The translations under genes were made by a program, and so were the position numbers. A stretch of 64,000 bases of DNA, taken from assembly GCF_022919215.1 (NCBI RefSeq), contig NZ_CP095046.1:3896501-3960500 (forward strand). The letters are read 5' to 3'. The first letter of the stretch is position 1, and each line of letters starts with the position of its first letter. The notes below the pieces were generated by a model. It saw nothing but the letters and a program-made list of their open reading frames with translations, ran no database searches and was not told the DNA's origin. This document shows, piece after piece, positions 20,404-28,462 of the stretch. Source of the DNA: Hymenobacter cellulosilyticus. Its GTDB lineage: Bacteria; Bacteroidota; Bacteroidia; Cytophagales; Hymenobacteraceae.

Positions 20404-22343
20404 ATGATTGACATCACGCTTCCCGACGGCTCGGTCCGCCAGTTTGAGGCCGGCGCAACGGGCTACGATGTGGCCGCCAGCATCAGCGAAGGGCTGGCCC
20501 GCAACGCCTTGGCCATCCGCCTAAACGGGGAGGTTCGCGACCTGAACCGCCCCATCGACCACAGTGCCAAGCTCGAAATCCTGACCTGGAACGACACCGA
20601 CGGCAAGTCCACGTTCTGGCACTCCTCGGCTCACTTGCTGGCCGAAGCCCTCGAGGCACTGTATCCCGGCGTAAAGCTCGGTATCGGCCCCAGCATCGAA
20701 AACGGCTTCTACTACGACATCGACCTGGGTGAAGGCCGCACGATTTCGACGGATAACTTCCCCGAAATCGAGAAGAAGATGCTCGAGCTGGCCAAGAACA
20801 AAAGCCGCTACGAGCGTCGCGAGGTGAGCAAGGCCGACGCCATTGCCTACTTCACCGAGAAGAACGACCCCTACAAGCTCGACTTGCTGGAGCGCCTCGA
20901 AGATGGCAGCATCACCTTCTACCAGCAGGGTGACTTCACCGACCTCTGCCGCGGCCCCCACATTCCCGACACCTCGCCCATCAAGGCTGTGAAGCTGCTC
21001 AACGTGGCCGGTGCCTACTGGCGCGGCGACGAGAAGAACAAGCAGCTTACCCGCATCTACGGCATCACCTTCCCCAAAGCCAAGGAGCTCACCGAGTACC
21101 TCGAGAAGCTGGAGGAAGCCAAGCGCCGGGACCACCGCAAGCTGGGCAAGGAGCTGGAGCTATTTGCCTTCTCCGAGAAAGTTGGTGCCGGCCTGCCGCT
21201 GTGGCTGCCCAAAGGCACTGCCCTGCGCGAGCGGCTCGAGCAGTTCATGCGCAAGGCCCAGATCAAGTCGGGTTACCTGCCCGTGGTGACGCCCCACATC
21301 GGCTCGAAGGAGCTCTACGTGACCAGTGGCCACTACGAGAAGTATGGTGCCGACTCATTCCAGCCCATCAAGACGCCCAACCCCGGCGAGGAGTTCTTCC
21401 TCAAGCCGATGAACTGCCCCCACCACTGCGAGATTTACAAGACCAAGCCCCGCTCGTACCGCGACCTGCCGATTCGCCTGGCCGAGTTTGGCACGGTGTA
21501 TCGCTACGAGCAAAGCGGTGAGCTGCACGGTCTCACGCGGGTGCGCGGCTTTACCCAGGACGATGCCCACATCTTCTGCCGGCCGGATCAAGTAAAGGAA
21601 GAGTTTATCAAGGTTATCGACCTGGTGCTCTACGTGTTCCGTTCGCTGGGCTTCGAAGACTATACGGCGCAGATTTCCCTGCGCGACCCCGAGAACAAGG
21701 CTAAGTACATCGGCACCGACGAGAACTGGCACCTGGCCGAAACCGCCATTCAGGAAGCCGCCGCCGAGAAAGGTCTGCCTACGGTAACCGAGCTGGGCGA
21801 AGCTGCCTTCTACGGTCCCAAGCTCGACTTTATGGTGCGCGACGCCCTGGGCCGCAAGTGGCAGCTCGGCACCATTCAGGTGGATTACAACCTGCCTGAG
21901 CGGTTCGAGCTGGAGTACGTAGCCCCGACAACTCCCGGCAGCGCCCCGTGATGCTGCACCGCGCGCCATTTGGCTCGCTGGAGCGTTTCGTGGCCGTACT
22001 TATCGAGCACTGTGCCGGCAACTTCCCCCTGTGGCTCTCGCCCGAGCAGTTTGCCGTCCTGCCGATTTCGGAGAAGTACCAGGACTACGCCCAGCAGGTA
22101 TACGACAAGCTGGTACAGGCTGATCTGCGTGGCTCCCTGGACGCCCGCGACGAGAAAATTGGCCGCAAAATCCGGGATGCCGAAATCTCCAAGGTGCCCT
22201 ACATGCTGATTGTAGGGGAGAAGGAGCAGGAAAACGGTATCGTCTCGGTGCGTAAGCACGGCGAAGGCGACATCGGCAGCGTGCCCCTGGATTCCTTTAT
22301 TCGCAGCTTCCAGGAGCAGGTAGCCGAAATGACTGCCGTGTAA
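20404..22343 (+). CDS. thrS: threonine-tRNA ligase, one frame break
   Basis: This class II aminoacyl-tRNA synthetase charges tRNA-Thr. Domains in order: N-terminal TGS (residues 1-62), the editing domain with [11 protein letters not shown] and CRGPHIPDT (to about 240), the catalytic core with [20 protein letters not shown] and [14 protein letters not shown], and the anticodon-binding domain ([23 protein letters not shown]). The catalytic core and the anticodon domain are in different frames. Adding one C to the run at 21923-21926 gives [18 protein letters not shown] and 646 residues, the normal length. A split thrS would be lethal unless a second copy exists, so an assembly error is much the likelier reading. 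It heads the thrS-infC-rpmI-rplT cluster. Confidence 0.95.
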
Positions 22344-22418
22344 GGTGCCAACACTTTGCTACTCCAGCAAGGCCTAGAATACCTTATTTAAGTAAGGCAG
22401 TCTGAGCCTCTGGCTAAA

Positions 22419-22457
22419 TAAAGCCCGGTCTTCTTTCATGATGACCGGGCTTTTTTA
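22419..22457 (+). terminator. terminator between thrS and infC
   Basis: AAGCCCGGTC / GACCGGGCTT followed by TTTTAT. It implies that infC is at least partly transcribed separately from thrS. Confidence 0.8.
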
Positions 22458-22676
22458 TAGTGGCTGTACCAGCCTACTGGTTAACGCATCAGCCCTGGGT
22501 CATACCAGCCGGTAATCTCTTCTTCAGCCTGTTTCGCTTACATTCATTCAGTAAATTATATAGCCATTTTTGAGGGTTTGGAAAAAAAGCCGGATATTCG
22601 CCCGCTGATTGAACCCACCAAGCTCAGGCATTGTATGGTTCAACCAGCTCAAAAGTTAATTAGCTCACCTTTCAGA

Positions 22677-22682
22677 AGGAGG
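22677..22682 (+). promoter_or_regulatory. strong Shine-Dalgarno site for infC
   Basis: AGGAGG lies 8 bases before the ATA at 22691. Full Shine-Dalgarno sites are rare in this phylum, so it supports initiation at the non-standard codon that follows. Confidence 0.65.
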
Positions 22683-22690
22683 ACCAACTC

Positions 22691-23332
22691 ATAGCAACCC
22701 CCAATCGCCGCTACATCCCCCGCGCTCAGGTCGAGGAGCCGTTCAAAATCAACCAGAAGATTACGGCTCGGGAAGTACGCCTGGTCGGCGAAAACGTCGA
22801 GCAAGGCATTTATTCAATTGAGCAGGCCCGTCGGATGGCCCAGGAGCAAAACCTCGACCTGGTCGAGATTTCGCCCACGGCTGTTCCCCCGGTGTGTCGC
22901 GTTATTGACTACTCGAAATTTAAGTACGAGCAGAAGAAGCGCACCCGCGAAATGAAGGCCAAGGCTACGAAAGTAGTTTTGAAGGAAATTCGTTTCGGAC
23001 CCAACACCGACGACCACGACTTCGCATTCAAGCTCAAGCACGCCCAGGAATTCCTGAAGGAAGGCGCCAAAATCAAGGCGTACGTTCACTTCGTGGGTCG
23101 TTCCATTGTGTTTAAAGAGCGTGGCGAAATCCTGCTGCTCAAGTTTGCTCAGGCTTTGGAAGAACTCGCCAAAGTAGAGCAGCTGCCTAAGCTCGAAGGC
23201 AAGCGCATGTTCCTGTACCTGGCTCCCAAAGTAGCGCCCACGGTTGCAAAGCCCAAGCCTGCTGCTCCGGCCGCGAAAGACGGAGCTCCTGCTCCCAAAG
23301 AAGCGCCCCAGCCCAAGGAAGCTCAGGAATAG
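22691..23332 (+). CDS. infC: translation initiation factor IF-3, ATA start
   Basis: IF-3 binds the 30S subunit and proofreads the initiator codon. The N-domain begins [22 protein letters not shown] and the linker and C-domain follow ([26 protein letters not shown]). The tail is a Lys/Ala/Pro-rich extension of about 40 residues. Family alignment needs residues upstream of the first ATG at 22835. The frame is open back to a TAG at 22661 and contains no ATG, GTG or TTG before 22835. ATA 22691, eight bases after AGGAGG, is the best start (213 residues). Rare start codons are known for infC elsewhere and make it sensitive to its own proofreading, so autoregulation is likely. Confidence 0.9.
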   Translation: MATPNRRYIPRAQVEEPFKINQKITAREVRLVGENVEQGIYSIEQARRMAQEQNLDLVEISPTAVPPVCRVIDYSKFKYEQKKRTREMKAKATKVVLKEIRFGPNTDDHDFAFKLKHAQEFLKEGAKIKAYVHFVGRSIVFKERGEILLLKFAQALEELAKVEQLPKLEGKRMFLYLAPKVAPTVAKPKPAAPAAKDGAPAPKEAPQPKEAQE

Positions 23333-23377
23333 GCTCTGGCCTCAATCCGCTTTTTCTTTTTCTCAATTCATACCACA

Positions 23378-23572
23378 ATGCCGAAAGTAAAGACGAAATC
23401 CGGTGCTAAGAAGCGTTTCACGCTCACCGGCTCGGGCAAGGTGAAGCGGAAGCACGCCTTCAAAAGCCACATCCTGACCAAGAAGTCGACCAAGCAGAAG
23501 CGTAATCTGACGCACGTGACCCTGGTTAGCTCCGCGGACATGAACCGCGTGAAGGACATGCTGGTTATTTGA
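23378..23572 (+). CDS. rpmI: 50S ribosomal protein L35
   Basis: The 64-residue basic protein opens [20 protein letters not shown] and continues with [17 protein letters not shown], the L35 signature. Length matches the family. It follows infC by 45 bases and precedes rplT, the conserved order. Confidence 0.97.
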   Translation: MPKVKTKSGAKKRFTLTGSGKVKRKHAFKSHILTKKSTKQKRNLTHVTLVSSADMNRVKDMLVI

Positions 23573-23723
23573 TTTGTTTTTAGTTACTCGTTTTTGGATA
23601 TGACCCTTTAACCGGGTGGTAGCCAGAAACAAAAGCTTAAAACCAATCACCCCATTTTCAACCCGGCGTCCGGTCTCGAAGACTTCACTTGTATAGTCAC
23701 CGGCCGCCAAAAAAGAGTAGGTT

Positions 23724-24068
23724 ATGCCAAGAAGTGTAAACCACGTGGCCTCGCGCCACCGCCGTAAGAAAGTAATGCGTCTGGCGAAAGGCTATTTCGG
23801 CCGTCGCAAGAACGTATGGACCGTAGCCAAGAACGCCGTTGAGAAAGGTCTTCTCTACGCGTACCGTGACCGGAAAACCAAGAAGCGCGAGTTCCGCGCC
23901 CTCTGGATTCAGCGTATCAACGCTGGCGCCCGCGAGCATGGTCTGTCGTATTCGCAGTTGATGGGTGGCCTGAAGAAGGCTGGCATCGAGTTGAACCGCA
24001 AGGTTCTGGCCGACCTCGCCCTCAACCACCCCGCTGCTTTCAAAGGCATTGTGGACAAGATTAAATAA
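23724..24068 (+). CDS. rplT: 50S ribosomal protein L20
   Basis: The 114-residue protein begins [18 protein letters not shown] and contains [26 protein letters not shown] and [16 protein letters not shown], all diagnostic of L20. It is an early 23S rRNA assembly protein and, in other bacteria, the autoregulator of this operon. The gap from rpmI is 151 bases, longer than usual, and could hold a regulatory structure. A strong terminator closes the cluster. Confidence 0.97.
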   Translation: MPRSVNHVASRHRRKKVMRLAKGYFGRRKNVWTVAKNAVEKGLLYAYRDRKTKKREFRALWIQRINAGAREHGLSYSQLMGGLKKAGIELNRKVLADLALNHPAAFKGIVDKIK

Positions 24069-24104
24069 GTACCCAGTCTGGCTCGCCAGATAAAGCACTT
24101 AGCA

Positions 24105-24139
24105 AAAGCCCTCAACCAGCAATGGTTGAGGGCTTTTTG
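24105..24139 (+). terminator. terminator after rplT
   Basis: AAAGCCCTCAACC / GGTTGAGGGCTTTTT, a perfect 13-base stem usable from both sides. Confidence 0.9.
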
Positions 24140-24169
24140 TTTGCTTCAAAGAATGTCGGAGTTAAACAC

Positions 24170-24714
24170 TTACTGCGGGCGGGCCAGTACGATGATGGGC
24201 TTATCCTTATAAATTGTTTCGGCAACGGCATGGTAGCCGTGCTTGGCCGCCACTCGTAGCGAAGGCGTGTTAGCTGGGTCAATGATGCATACAGTGCGGC
24301 AACAGGTGAAGTGCTCCTGCCCCCAGGCAAGAGCGGCGGCCACGGCTTCGGTAGCATAGCCTCGACCGTGCATGGCCGGATCGAGCACCCAACCTATTTC
24401 CGGCTCTCCTTTGAGGGAAGGCTCCATGTTCCGGCGCCAATCAGCGAAGCCTACTGACCCAATGTAGCTGCCGGTAGCTACTTCCTCCACGGCCCAATAG
24501 CCAAAGCCTAGCAGCGACCAGTGCCCATTATTCCGAAGCACCTTGGTCCAGACATCTTCTTCGGGCAGGGCCTGGCCCCAAGGAAGGCATAAAAGTCAGG
24601 CTTTTGAAAAATGGCGGTAAAGGCAGTAAGATCTGCGAAGCGGTGTTCCCGCAACAACAAACGGGGAGTGGAAAGTTGCGGAATAGGGGCCGCTAAAGGA
24701 TAGGAGCTAATCAT
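24170..24714 (-). CDS. GNAT family N-acetyltransferase (RimJ/RimL-like), one frame break
   Basis: This is an acetyl-CoA dependent acetyltransferase of the Acetyltransf_3 group. The N-terminal part reads LSTPRLLLREHRFADL. The C-terminal part, in another frame, has IGSVGF, EIGWVLDPAMHGRGYATEAV (the acetyl-CoA P-loop, here MHGRGYA) and TPSLRVAAKHGY. Adding one base to the run at 24576-24579 joins them as FLGGQALPEEDVWTKV and gives 181 residues, typical for the family. The substrate is not predictable; ribosomal protein or small amines are possible. It converges on rplT and shares the intervening hairpin. Confidence 0.85.
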
Positions 24715-24936
24715 GGAAACGAAAGGAATTTAAGTTGGATAAAGAAAGCAGCAACTACTGAAATAACTAGCTTTCGGCGCGAAGTCATTCTTTCTGACCT
24801 CTAAATCAGCAGCGAAAAACAAGAGGTATATTTAAACACGAAAAACTTATATAATTATAAATTGCACTTAATTTATTAAAGCTTTAAATAATACAATTAT
24901 GTGCTATAAAGTATTGATATGTTGGTTCTTGAAAGA

Positions 24937-24944
24937 TATATTTG
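24937..24944 (+). promoter_or_regulatory. promoter of the small secreted peptide
   Basis: TATATTTG with a TTG at 24914-24916, a 20-base spacer. It lies in the most AT-rich stretch of the window (about 24830-24965), 31 bases before the ATG. Confidence 0.55.
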
Positions 24945-24974
24945 TTTATAATCTGACCCGCAAACAAACTTATT

Positions 24975-25193
24975 ATGTACAAAACTCTACTTCTTATTTT
25001 CTGGCTTTTGGCGGGCGTACTATTGCCTGTCTCGTCGGCCACTGCATCTTCTGCTTCGGTGGAGGCTTTGCCTCTTTTCAAGCGTGCTCCCAAGGACAAG
25101 ACTCATTCGGGTCGCTACATTCACCGGCCCAACTATAAGCGTTATAAAGGCCCTGGTAACCCCAACCGCGGCTTGCTGGCAGTTTTTAGCTAA
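24975..25193 (+). CDS. small secreted cationic protein, unknown function
   Basis: The 72-residue ORF starts with a good signal peptide (MYKTLLLIFWLLAGVLLPVSS, cleavage near ATA/SSA). The mature part is about 48 residues and very basic, with the run RYIHRPNYKRYKGPGNPNRG and no cysteine. A consensus promoter upstream and a hairpin terminator just downstream make this a complete monocistronic unit. I know no named family. The Arg/Lys/Tyr/Pro composition suggests contact with polysaccharide, nucleic acid or membranes, which is inference only. Confidence 0.7.
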   Translation: MYKTLLLIFWLLAGVLLPVSSATASSASVEALPLFKRAPKDKTHSGRYIHRPNYKRYKGPGNPNRGLLAVFS

Positions 25194-25213
25194 GTCACCC
25201 GGATAGTTGAGCA

Positions 25214-25248
25214 AGGCTCGTAGCGTGTCGCTACGGGCCTTTTTTATT
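25214..25248 (+). terminator. terminator after the small secreted protein
   Basis: CGTAGCG / CGCTACG stem extended by GGC/GCC, followed by TTTTTTATTT. Confidence 0.85.
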
Positions 25249-25288
25249 TGTCCGCCCCGGGTGCAGTATCTTCCTCCCTATTAGTCTC

Positions 25289-25756
25289 ATGTCCATGTGC
25301 ACCTCCATTGCCCGAACAATCTCCTTCAACGCGGTTATGCTGGAAGCCTTGCGTGCCAACCGAAAAACCGTTACGCGCCGCCGCTTAGCATCCGGCTTAC
25401 CTCTGAACCATGCGCCCGACAACTATCAGTTCCTGGCTATGGAAAACTCAGTAGCTCAGTTTCAGCTCTGTGGGCCAACTGCCTCCGGGGGCATAGAGCT
25501 GGTCATGTGCCCTCACGGCCAGCCCGGCGACTTGCTGCACGTGCTGGAAGCGCCCGAGATAGTGCTTAAAATTAGTGCCGTCCGGGCCGAGCGGCTGCAA
25601 AGCATTACCGAAGCCGAAGCACTGGCCGAAGGCTTTGCTGCTATACGAAGCGGCACTGCTCGTCAAGCCTTTCGTACTTTGATTGATGCTATTTATCCTT
25701 CTGCCTGGTCCCGTAATGAATGGGTATGGGTACTGGAGTTTGAGCGGGTGCAGTAG
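25289..25756 (+). CDS. ASCH/PUA-like domain protein
   Basis: The protein has 155 residues. The pattern ISFNAVMLEALRANRKTVTRR near the start, a central CPHGQPGDLLHVLEA, and a final RLQSITEAEALAEGF ... WSRNEWVWVLEFERV matches the ASCH-like proteins often found in phages and mobile regions. These have a PUA-like beta-barrel fold thought to bind RNA or modified nucleotides. The usual Pro-Gly-Asp turn and the W..N.WVW end are present. No phage neighbours are seen here. A second ATG six bases downstream is also possible. Function is not established for the family. Confidence 0.65.
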   Translation: MSMCTSIARTISFNAVMLEALRANRKTVTRRRLASGLPLNHAPDNYQFLAMENSVAQFQLCGPTASGGIELVMCPHGQPGDLLHVLEAPEIVLKISAVRAERLQSITEAEALAEGFAAIRSGTARQAFRTLIDAIYPSAWSRNEWVWVLEFERVQ

Positions 25757-25797
25757 GGGCTTGGTACTAAATAGCTTTACGTTAGCCTACAATTTGG

Positions 25798-27333
25798 TTA
25801 ATGAGTCCAGCCTGCACTGCGCAGGAAATTTAGCAGGCGGGGGTCCTGGGCCGACAATGGCGGTAGCCAAAGGTCAACTCGCTCCCGGGTCCACCATAGC
25901 CCTTGCGCGTTGCTGGGAGGGGCAAACCGGTACCGGTAGCGCACTGCCCGCACGTAGCGCGGGGGCTGAGTGGGAAACGGGTTACCAGCGAACAAACTGA
26001 GTGCATTCGGGTCGTTGCGCAGCAGCTTAGCCACCAGATGAAGCGTCCAGGGATATTGCTCAGGCGAAGCCATTGCAGCAAACCACATCTGCCAGTCTAG
26101 CCGCAGCTGATAAGGTGCTATCTGGGGCGGCTGCTGATCTAGGGCCACGGGCAGGCCTTTGTAGGGATAAGGCTGCCAGTGGGCGCTGTCGGTGGGATTC
26201 TCATCCAGGGTGCCTTCGAATACTACATTCAGCCGTTCCTTTCCCACCGTGCCGAAGGCCCCATAGGTATTGACCAAGTTTAGCGGGTCGAAAGAAGTGT
26301 TCATAATCTGCCCGGGCGACACCATATTCAGCGCCGGCTGAATGCTGAGTAGGGTAATAACGGCGGTAACCACCCAGGCGGTGGTGCGCATAGGATGAGA
26401 CTCTTCGGCCACCGCGGCGGCAGCCTGCGCCCGTCGCACCAGGGCCTGGGGCAGCAATCGGGCCCAGAAGCCGTCATCGAAGCAAGCCAGCGCTGGGACT
26501 ATCGTCAGCCAGTTCAGAAAGGAGAGGTTGCCGCTAATGATAATGCTGAACTGAAACACTACCATCACCACACCGGCCAGGTGCCGGGCCAGGCGGGGCC
26601 CGAAGGCAAATAGGGGCGCCGCCAGTTCGGCCAACCAGTTGAACCATACGCCTGCTTGTAGCATCGGGCGCGGCAAAAAGTGAAACCACCGGCTTAGCGG
26701 GCCGGGAATCGGCTGGGTTTCGAAGTGGTAGTACAACGCCGTGCTGTTGCGCCATACCTCGTCGCCCCGTACTTTAATCAGGCCGGCTCCTAGCATTACG
26801 CGCACCACCAGCCAGCGAAACAGCACAAGAATGGGCAGGGGCGGGGCGTAGCGCGGAAACGGGCGCCAGTCGAGCAACGGACACAGAAAGATGGCCAGGA
26901 ACCCGGTTTCGGTAAGCTGTATCTCCCAACCGTAGCCGTACCATTCCTGACCCACGTTCACAAAAGACAGATATAGCGCCCAGAGCACCGCCATGAGCAG
27001 CCCGTTGGCAAAGCCAGCTACCACGAGGCAGGACAGCCCAAACCCCACCCAGGCCGCCCCGAGCAGCACCGCGTCGGAGTGCCCAAACCAGAATACAGAC
27101 GGCAGCCGCCGAAAGCCGCTCCCTGTCCCGCCTAGCACCTGGCTTACCTGCTGCAGGTAACTATCCACCGGCAACAGCCCGTCTTCTCCCAGCAGGGGCC
27201 GAATCTGGTTGATAGCCACCAGAAATGCCACGGCATAAAGCAGGCCCAGCAGGCGCAGAATGACAAAGCGGGTTAGCCAGTAGGAAACCGGAGCGTTTGG
27301 CTCCGAAGTTAGAGGGTGTGTTTCGCTAGCCAT
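25798..27333 (-). CDS. lipase maturation factor (LMF1) family membrane protein
   Basis: From ATG 27333 this gives 511 residues. It has about seven to nine hydrophobic helices in the first 360 residues and a soluble C-terminal region. LMF1 features include a YGYGWEIQLTETGFLAIFL segment, MLGAGLIKVRGDEVW, a CFDDGFW loop and the C-terminal LVNTYGAFGTVGKERLNVVFEGT region with the LRLDWQMWFAAM block. In animals LMF1 assists lipase folding in the ER. The bacterial role is unknown. An open extension of 25 codons upstream lacks family support. It stands alone between two convergent genes. Confidence 0.82.
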   Translation of the reverse strand: MASETHPLTSEPNAPVSYWLTRFVILRLLGLLYAVAFLVAINQIRPLLGEDGLLPVDSYLQQVSQVLGGTGSGFRRLPSVFWFGHSDAVLLGAAWVGFGLSCLVVAGFANGLLMAVLWALYLSFVNVGQEWYGYGWEIQLTETGFLAIFLCPLLDWRPFPRYAPPLPILVLFRWLVVRVMLGAGLIKVRGDEVWRNSTALYYHFETQPIPGPLSRWFHFLPRPMLQAGVWFNWLAELAAPLFAFGPRLARHLAGVVMVVFQFSIIISGNLSFLNWLTIVPALACFDDGFWARLLPQALVRRAQAAAAVAEESHPMRTTAWVVTAVITLLSIQPALNMVSPGQIMNTSFDPLNLVNTYGAFGTVGKERLNVVFEGTLDENPTDSAHWQPYPYKGLPVALDQQPPQIAPYQLRLDWQMWFAAMASPEQYPWTLHLVAKLLRNDPNALSLFAGNPFPTQPPRYVRAVRYRYRFAPPSNAQGLWWTRERVDLWLPPLSAQDPRLLNFLRSAGWTH

Positions 27334-27408
27334 AAAATTATGCCCTAGTAGATAAAGCAGTCGTCTGGCTGCAGTCCGGCCAAGGAATGGCCAGAGCAGC
27401 CGGGGCAA

Positions 27409-27685
27409 GGAGCAGGCTAGTCACGCTTTTCTTACTTTTTGCTACCACCTGCAACTTGGCCCTACATACTCCGGAGGGCAACCTTGGTTACGGCAGATGT
27501 GTCCAGTATCTGATTATTAAGTAATTAATTAATAGATGGTTGAGCTGAGTTATTCGCCATGCGCTGGTATGCCGACGAGCTTGCGCATGGCAAAAACATT
27601 TCCTGCTTGAAAAGGGGATTCCCAGAGCGGAAAGCAGGTTTCGGGCAAAAAAGCAAAGGCTGATAGGGGCCCGAACAGTGGGCAT
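27409..27685. other. intergenic stretch, nothing recognised
   Basis: No ORF with coding character was found. It lies between the LMF1-like gene start and the tRNA terminator and probably contains the LMF1-like gene's promoter. Confidence 0.4.
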
Positions 27686-27721
27686 AAAAAAACCGCCTAG
27701 AATCGAAATCCTAGGCGGTTT
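27686..27721 (-). terminator. terminator after tRNA-Met
   Basis: A perfect AACCGCCTAG / CTAGGCGGTT stem, with a run of seven T on the minus strand just after the tRNA 3' end. Confidence 0.9.
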
Positions 27722-27729
27722 TCACTGTG

Positions 27730-27803
27730 TAGCGGGGACGAGAGTTGAACTCGTGACCTCAGGGTTATGAATCCTGTGCTCTAACCAACTGAGCTACCCC
27801 GCC
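27730..27803 (-). tRNA. tRNA-Met (anticodon CAU)
   Basis: On the minus strand the 74 bases fold as a cloverleaf. Acceptor GGCGGGG pairs with CCCCGCT (one G-U at 1-72). The D-loop has GGTTA, the anticodon stem CAGGA/CCCTG (one mismatch at the distal pair) encloses TTCATAA, and the T-arm is ACGAG TTCAACT CTCGT. The discriminator is A, and CCA is not encoded. The absence of a mismatched 1-72 initiator pair favours elongator Met. An Ile tRNA with modified CAU cannot be excluded by sequence alone. Confidence 0.92.
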
Positions 27804-27940
27804 CTGTTTGGTGGTGCAAAGGTAATAACAAGATTTCGACCAACGCAAGCATTGTGTGAAAAAAAAGCCGTGTATATTGGCTCAACCCATTGAAGTCACC
27901 TACTTGCGCTTCACTCATTCTCTCCCATTTTGTTTTGCTT

Positions 27941-28354
27941 ATGCCGCTTTCCGCTACCCGCTCCAAGCACCGTTTCACGGTCGAACTACCTGTCAACGCC
28001 TCACCCAAGATTCTGTACCCGTACCTGGCTTCCGCCTCGGGCCTGTCGCAGTGGTTTTGCCAGGATGTGCGCATCGACGAAGACCACCGGTACAACTTTA
28101 TCTGGGACAACCAGTCGCATTTCGCCGAGATGACCTCCCACCGCACCAACCGCTCGGTGCGCTACGTGTTTCTCGACCACAACAAGCGCCACACGCCGGA
28201 TGCCAACTACCTGGACTTTAGTCTGGAAGAGTCGCAACTAACCCAGGAAGTGTACCTGCGCGTGATGGACTACTCGGAGGAAACCGACGATATCGAGTTG
28301 CAGGAGATGTGGGAAAGCCTGATTCTGAAGCTGCGTGAACTGGTTGGGGGCTGA
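27941..28354 (+). CDS. START-like domain protein
   Basis: The 137-residue cytoplasmic protein has the Bacteroidota START-like (SRPBCC/Bet v 1-type) pattern. It opens HRFTVELPVNASPKILYPYL, then GLSQWFCQDV, IWDNQSHFAEM and VRYVFLDHN, and ends with an acidic helix IELQEMWESLILKLRELVG. Such folds bind hydrophobic ligands; the ligand here is unknown. ATG 27941 is chosen over an upstream in-frame start because it matches the family start. It precedes the LptF/G-like permease by about 110 bases on the same strand, an order I expect to be conserved in related genomes. Confidence 0.8.
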   Translation: MPLSATRSKHRFTVELPVNASPKILYPYLASASGLSQWFCQDVRIDEDHRYNFIWDNQSHFAEMTSHRTNRSVRYVFLDHNKRHTPDANYLDFSLEESQLTQEVYLRVMDYSEETDDIELQEMWESLILKLRELVGG

Positions 28355-28462
28355 GCCCGAAAAATAAACTTGGGGAGCAAGAGCAAAACGGCCCGTATCT
28401 TCGTTGGTCTTTTGCTCCCCGGCGGCGCCCACACAGAGTGGGCGGGCAGGAGAGTGCCTGTC

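Noticed and set aside
21900..21960. Programmed frameshift in thrS
   Set aside because: No slippery heptamer or stimulatory hairpin, and the same one-base defect at G/C runs occurs in unrelated genes.
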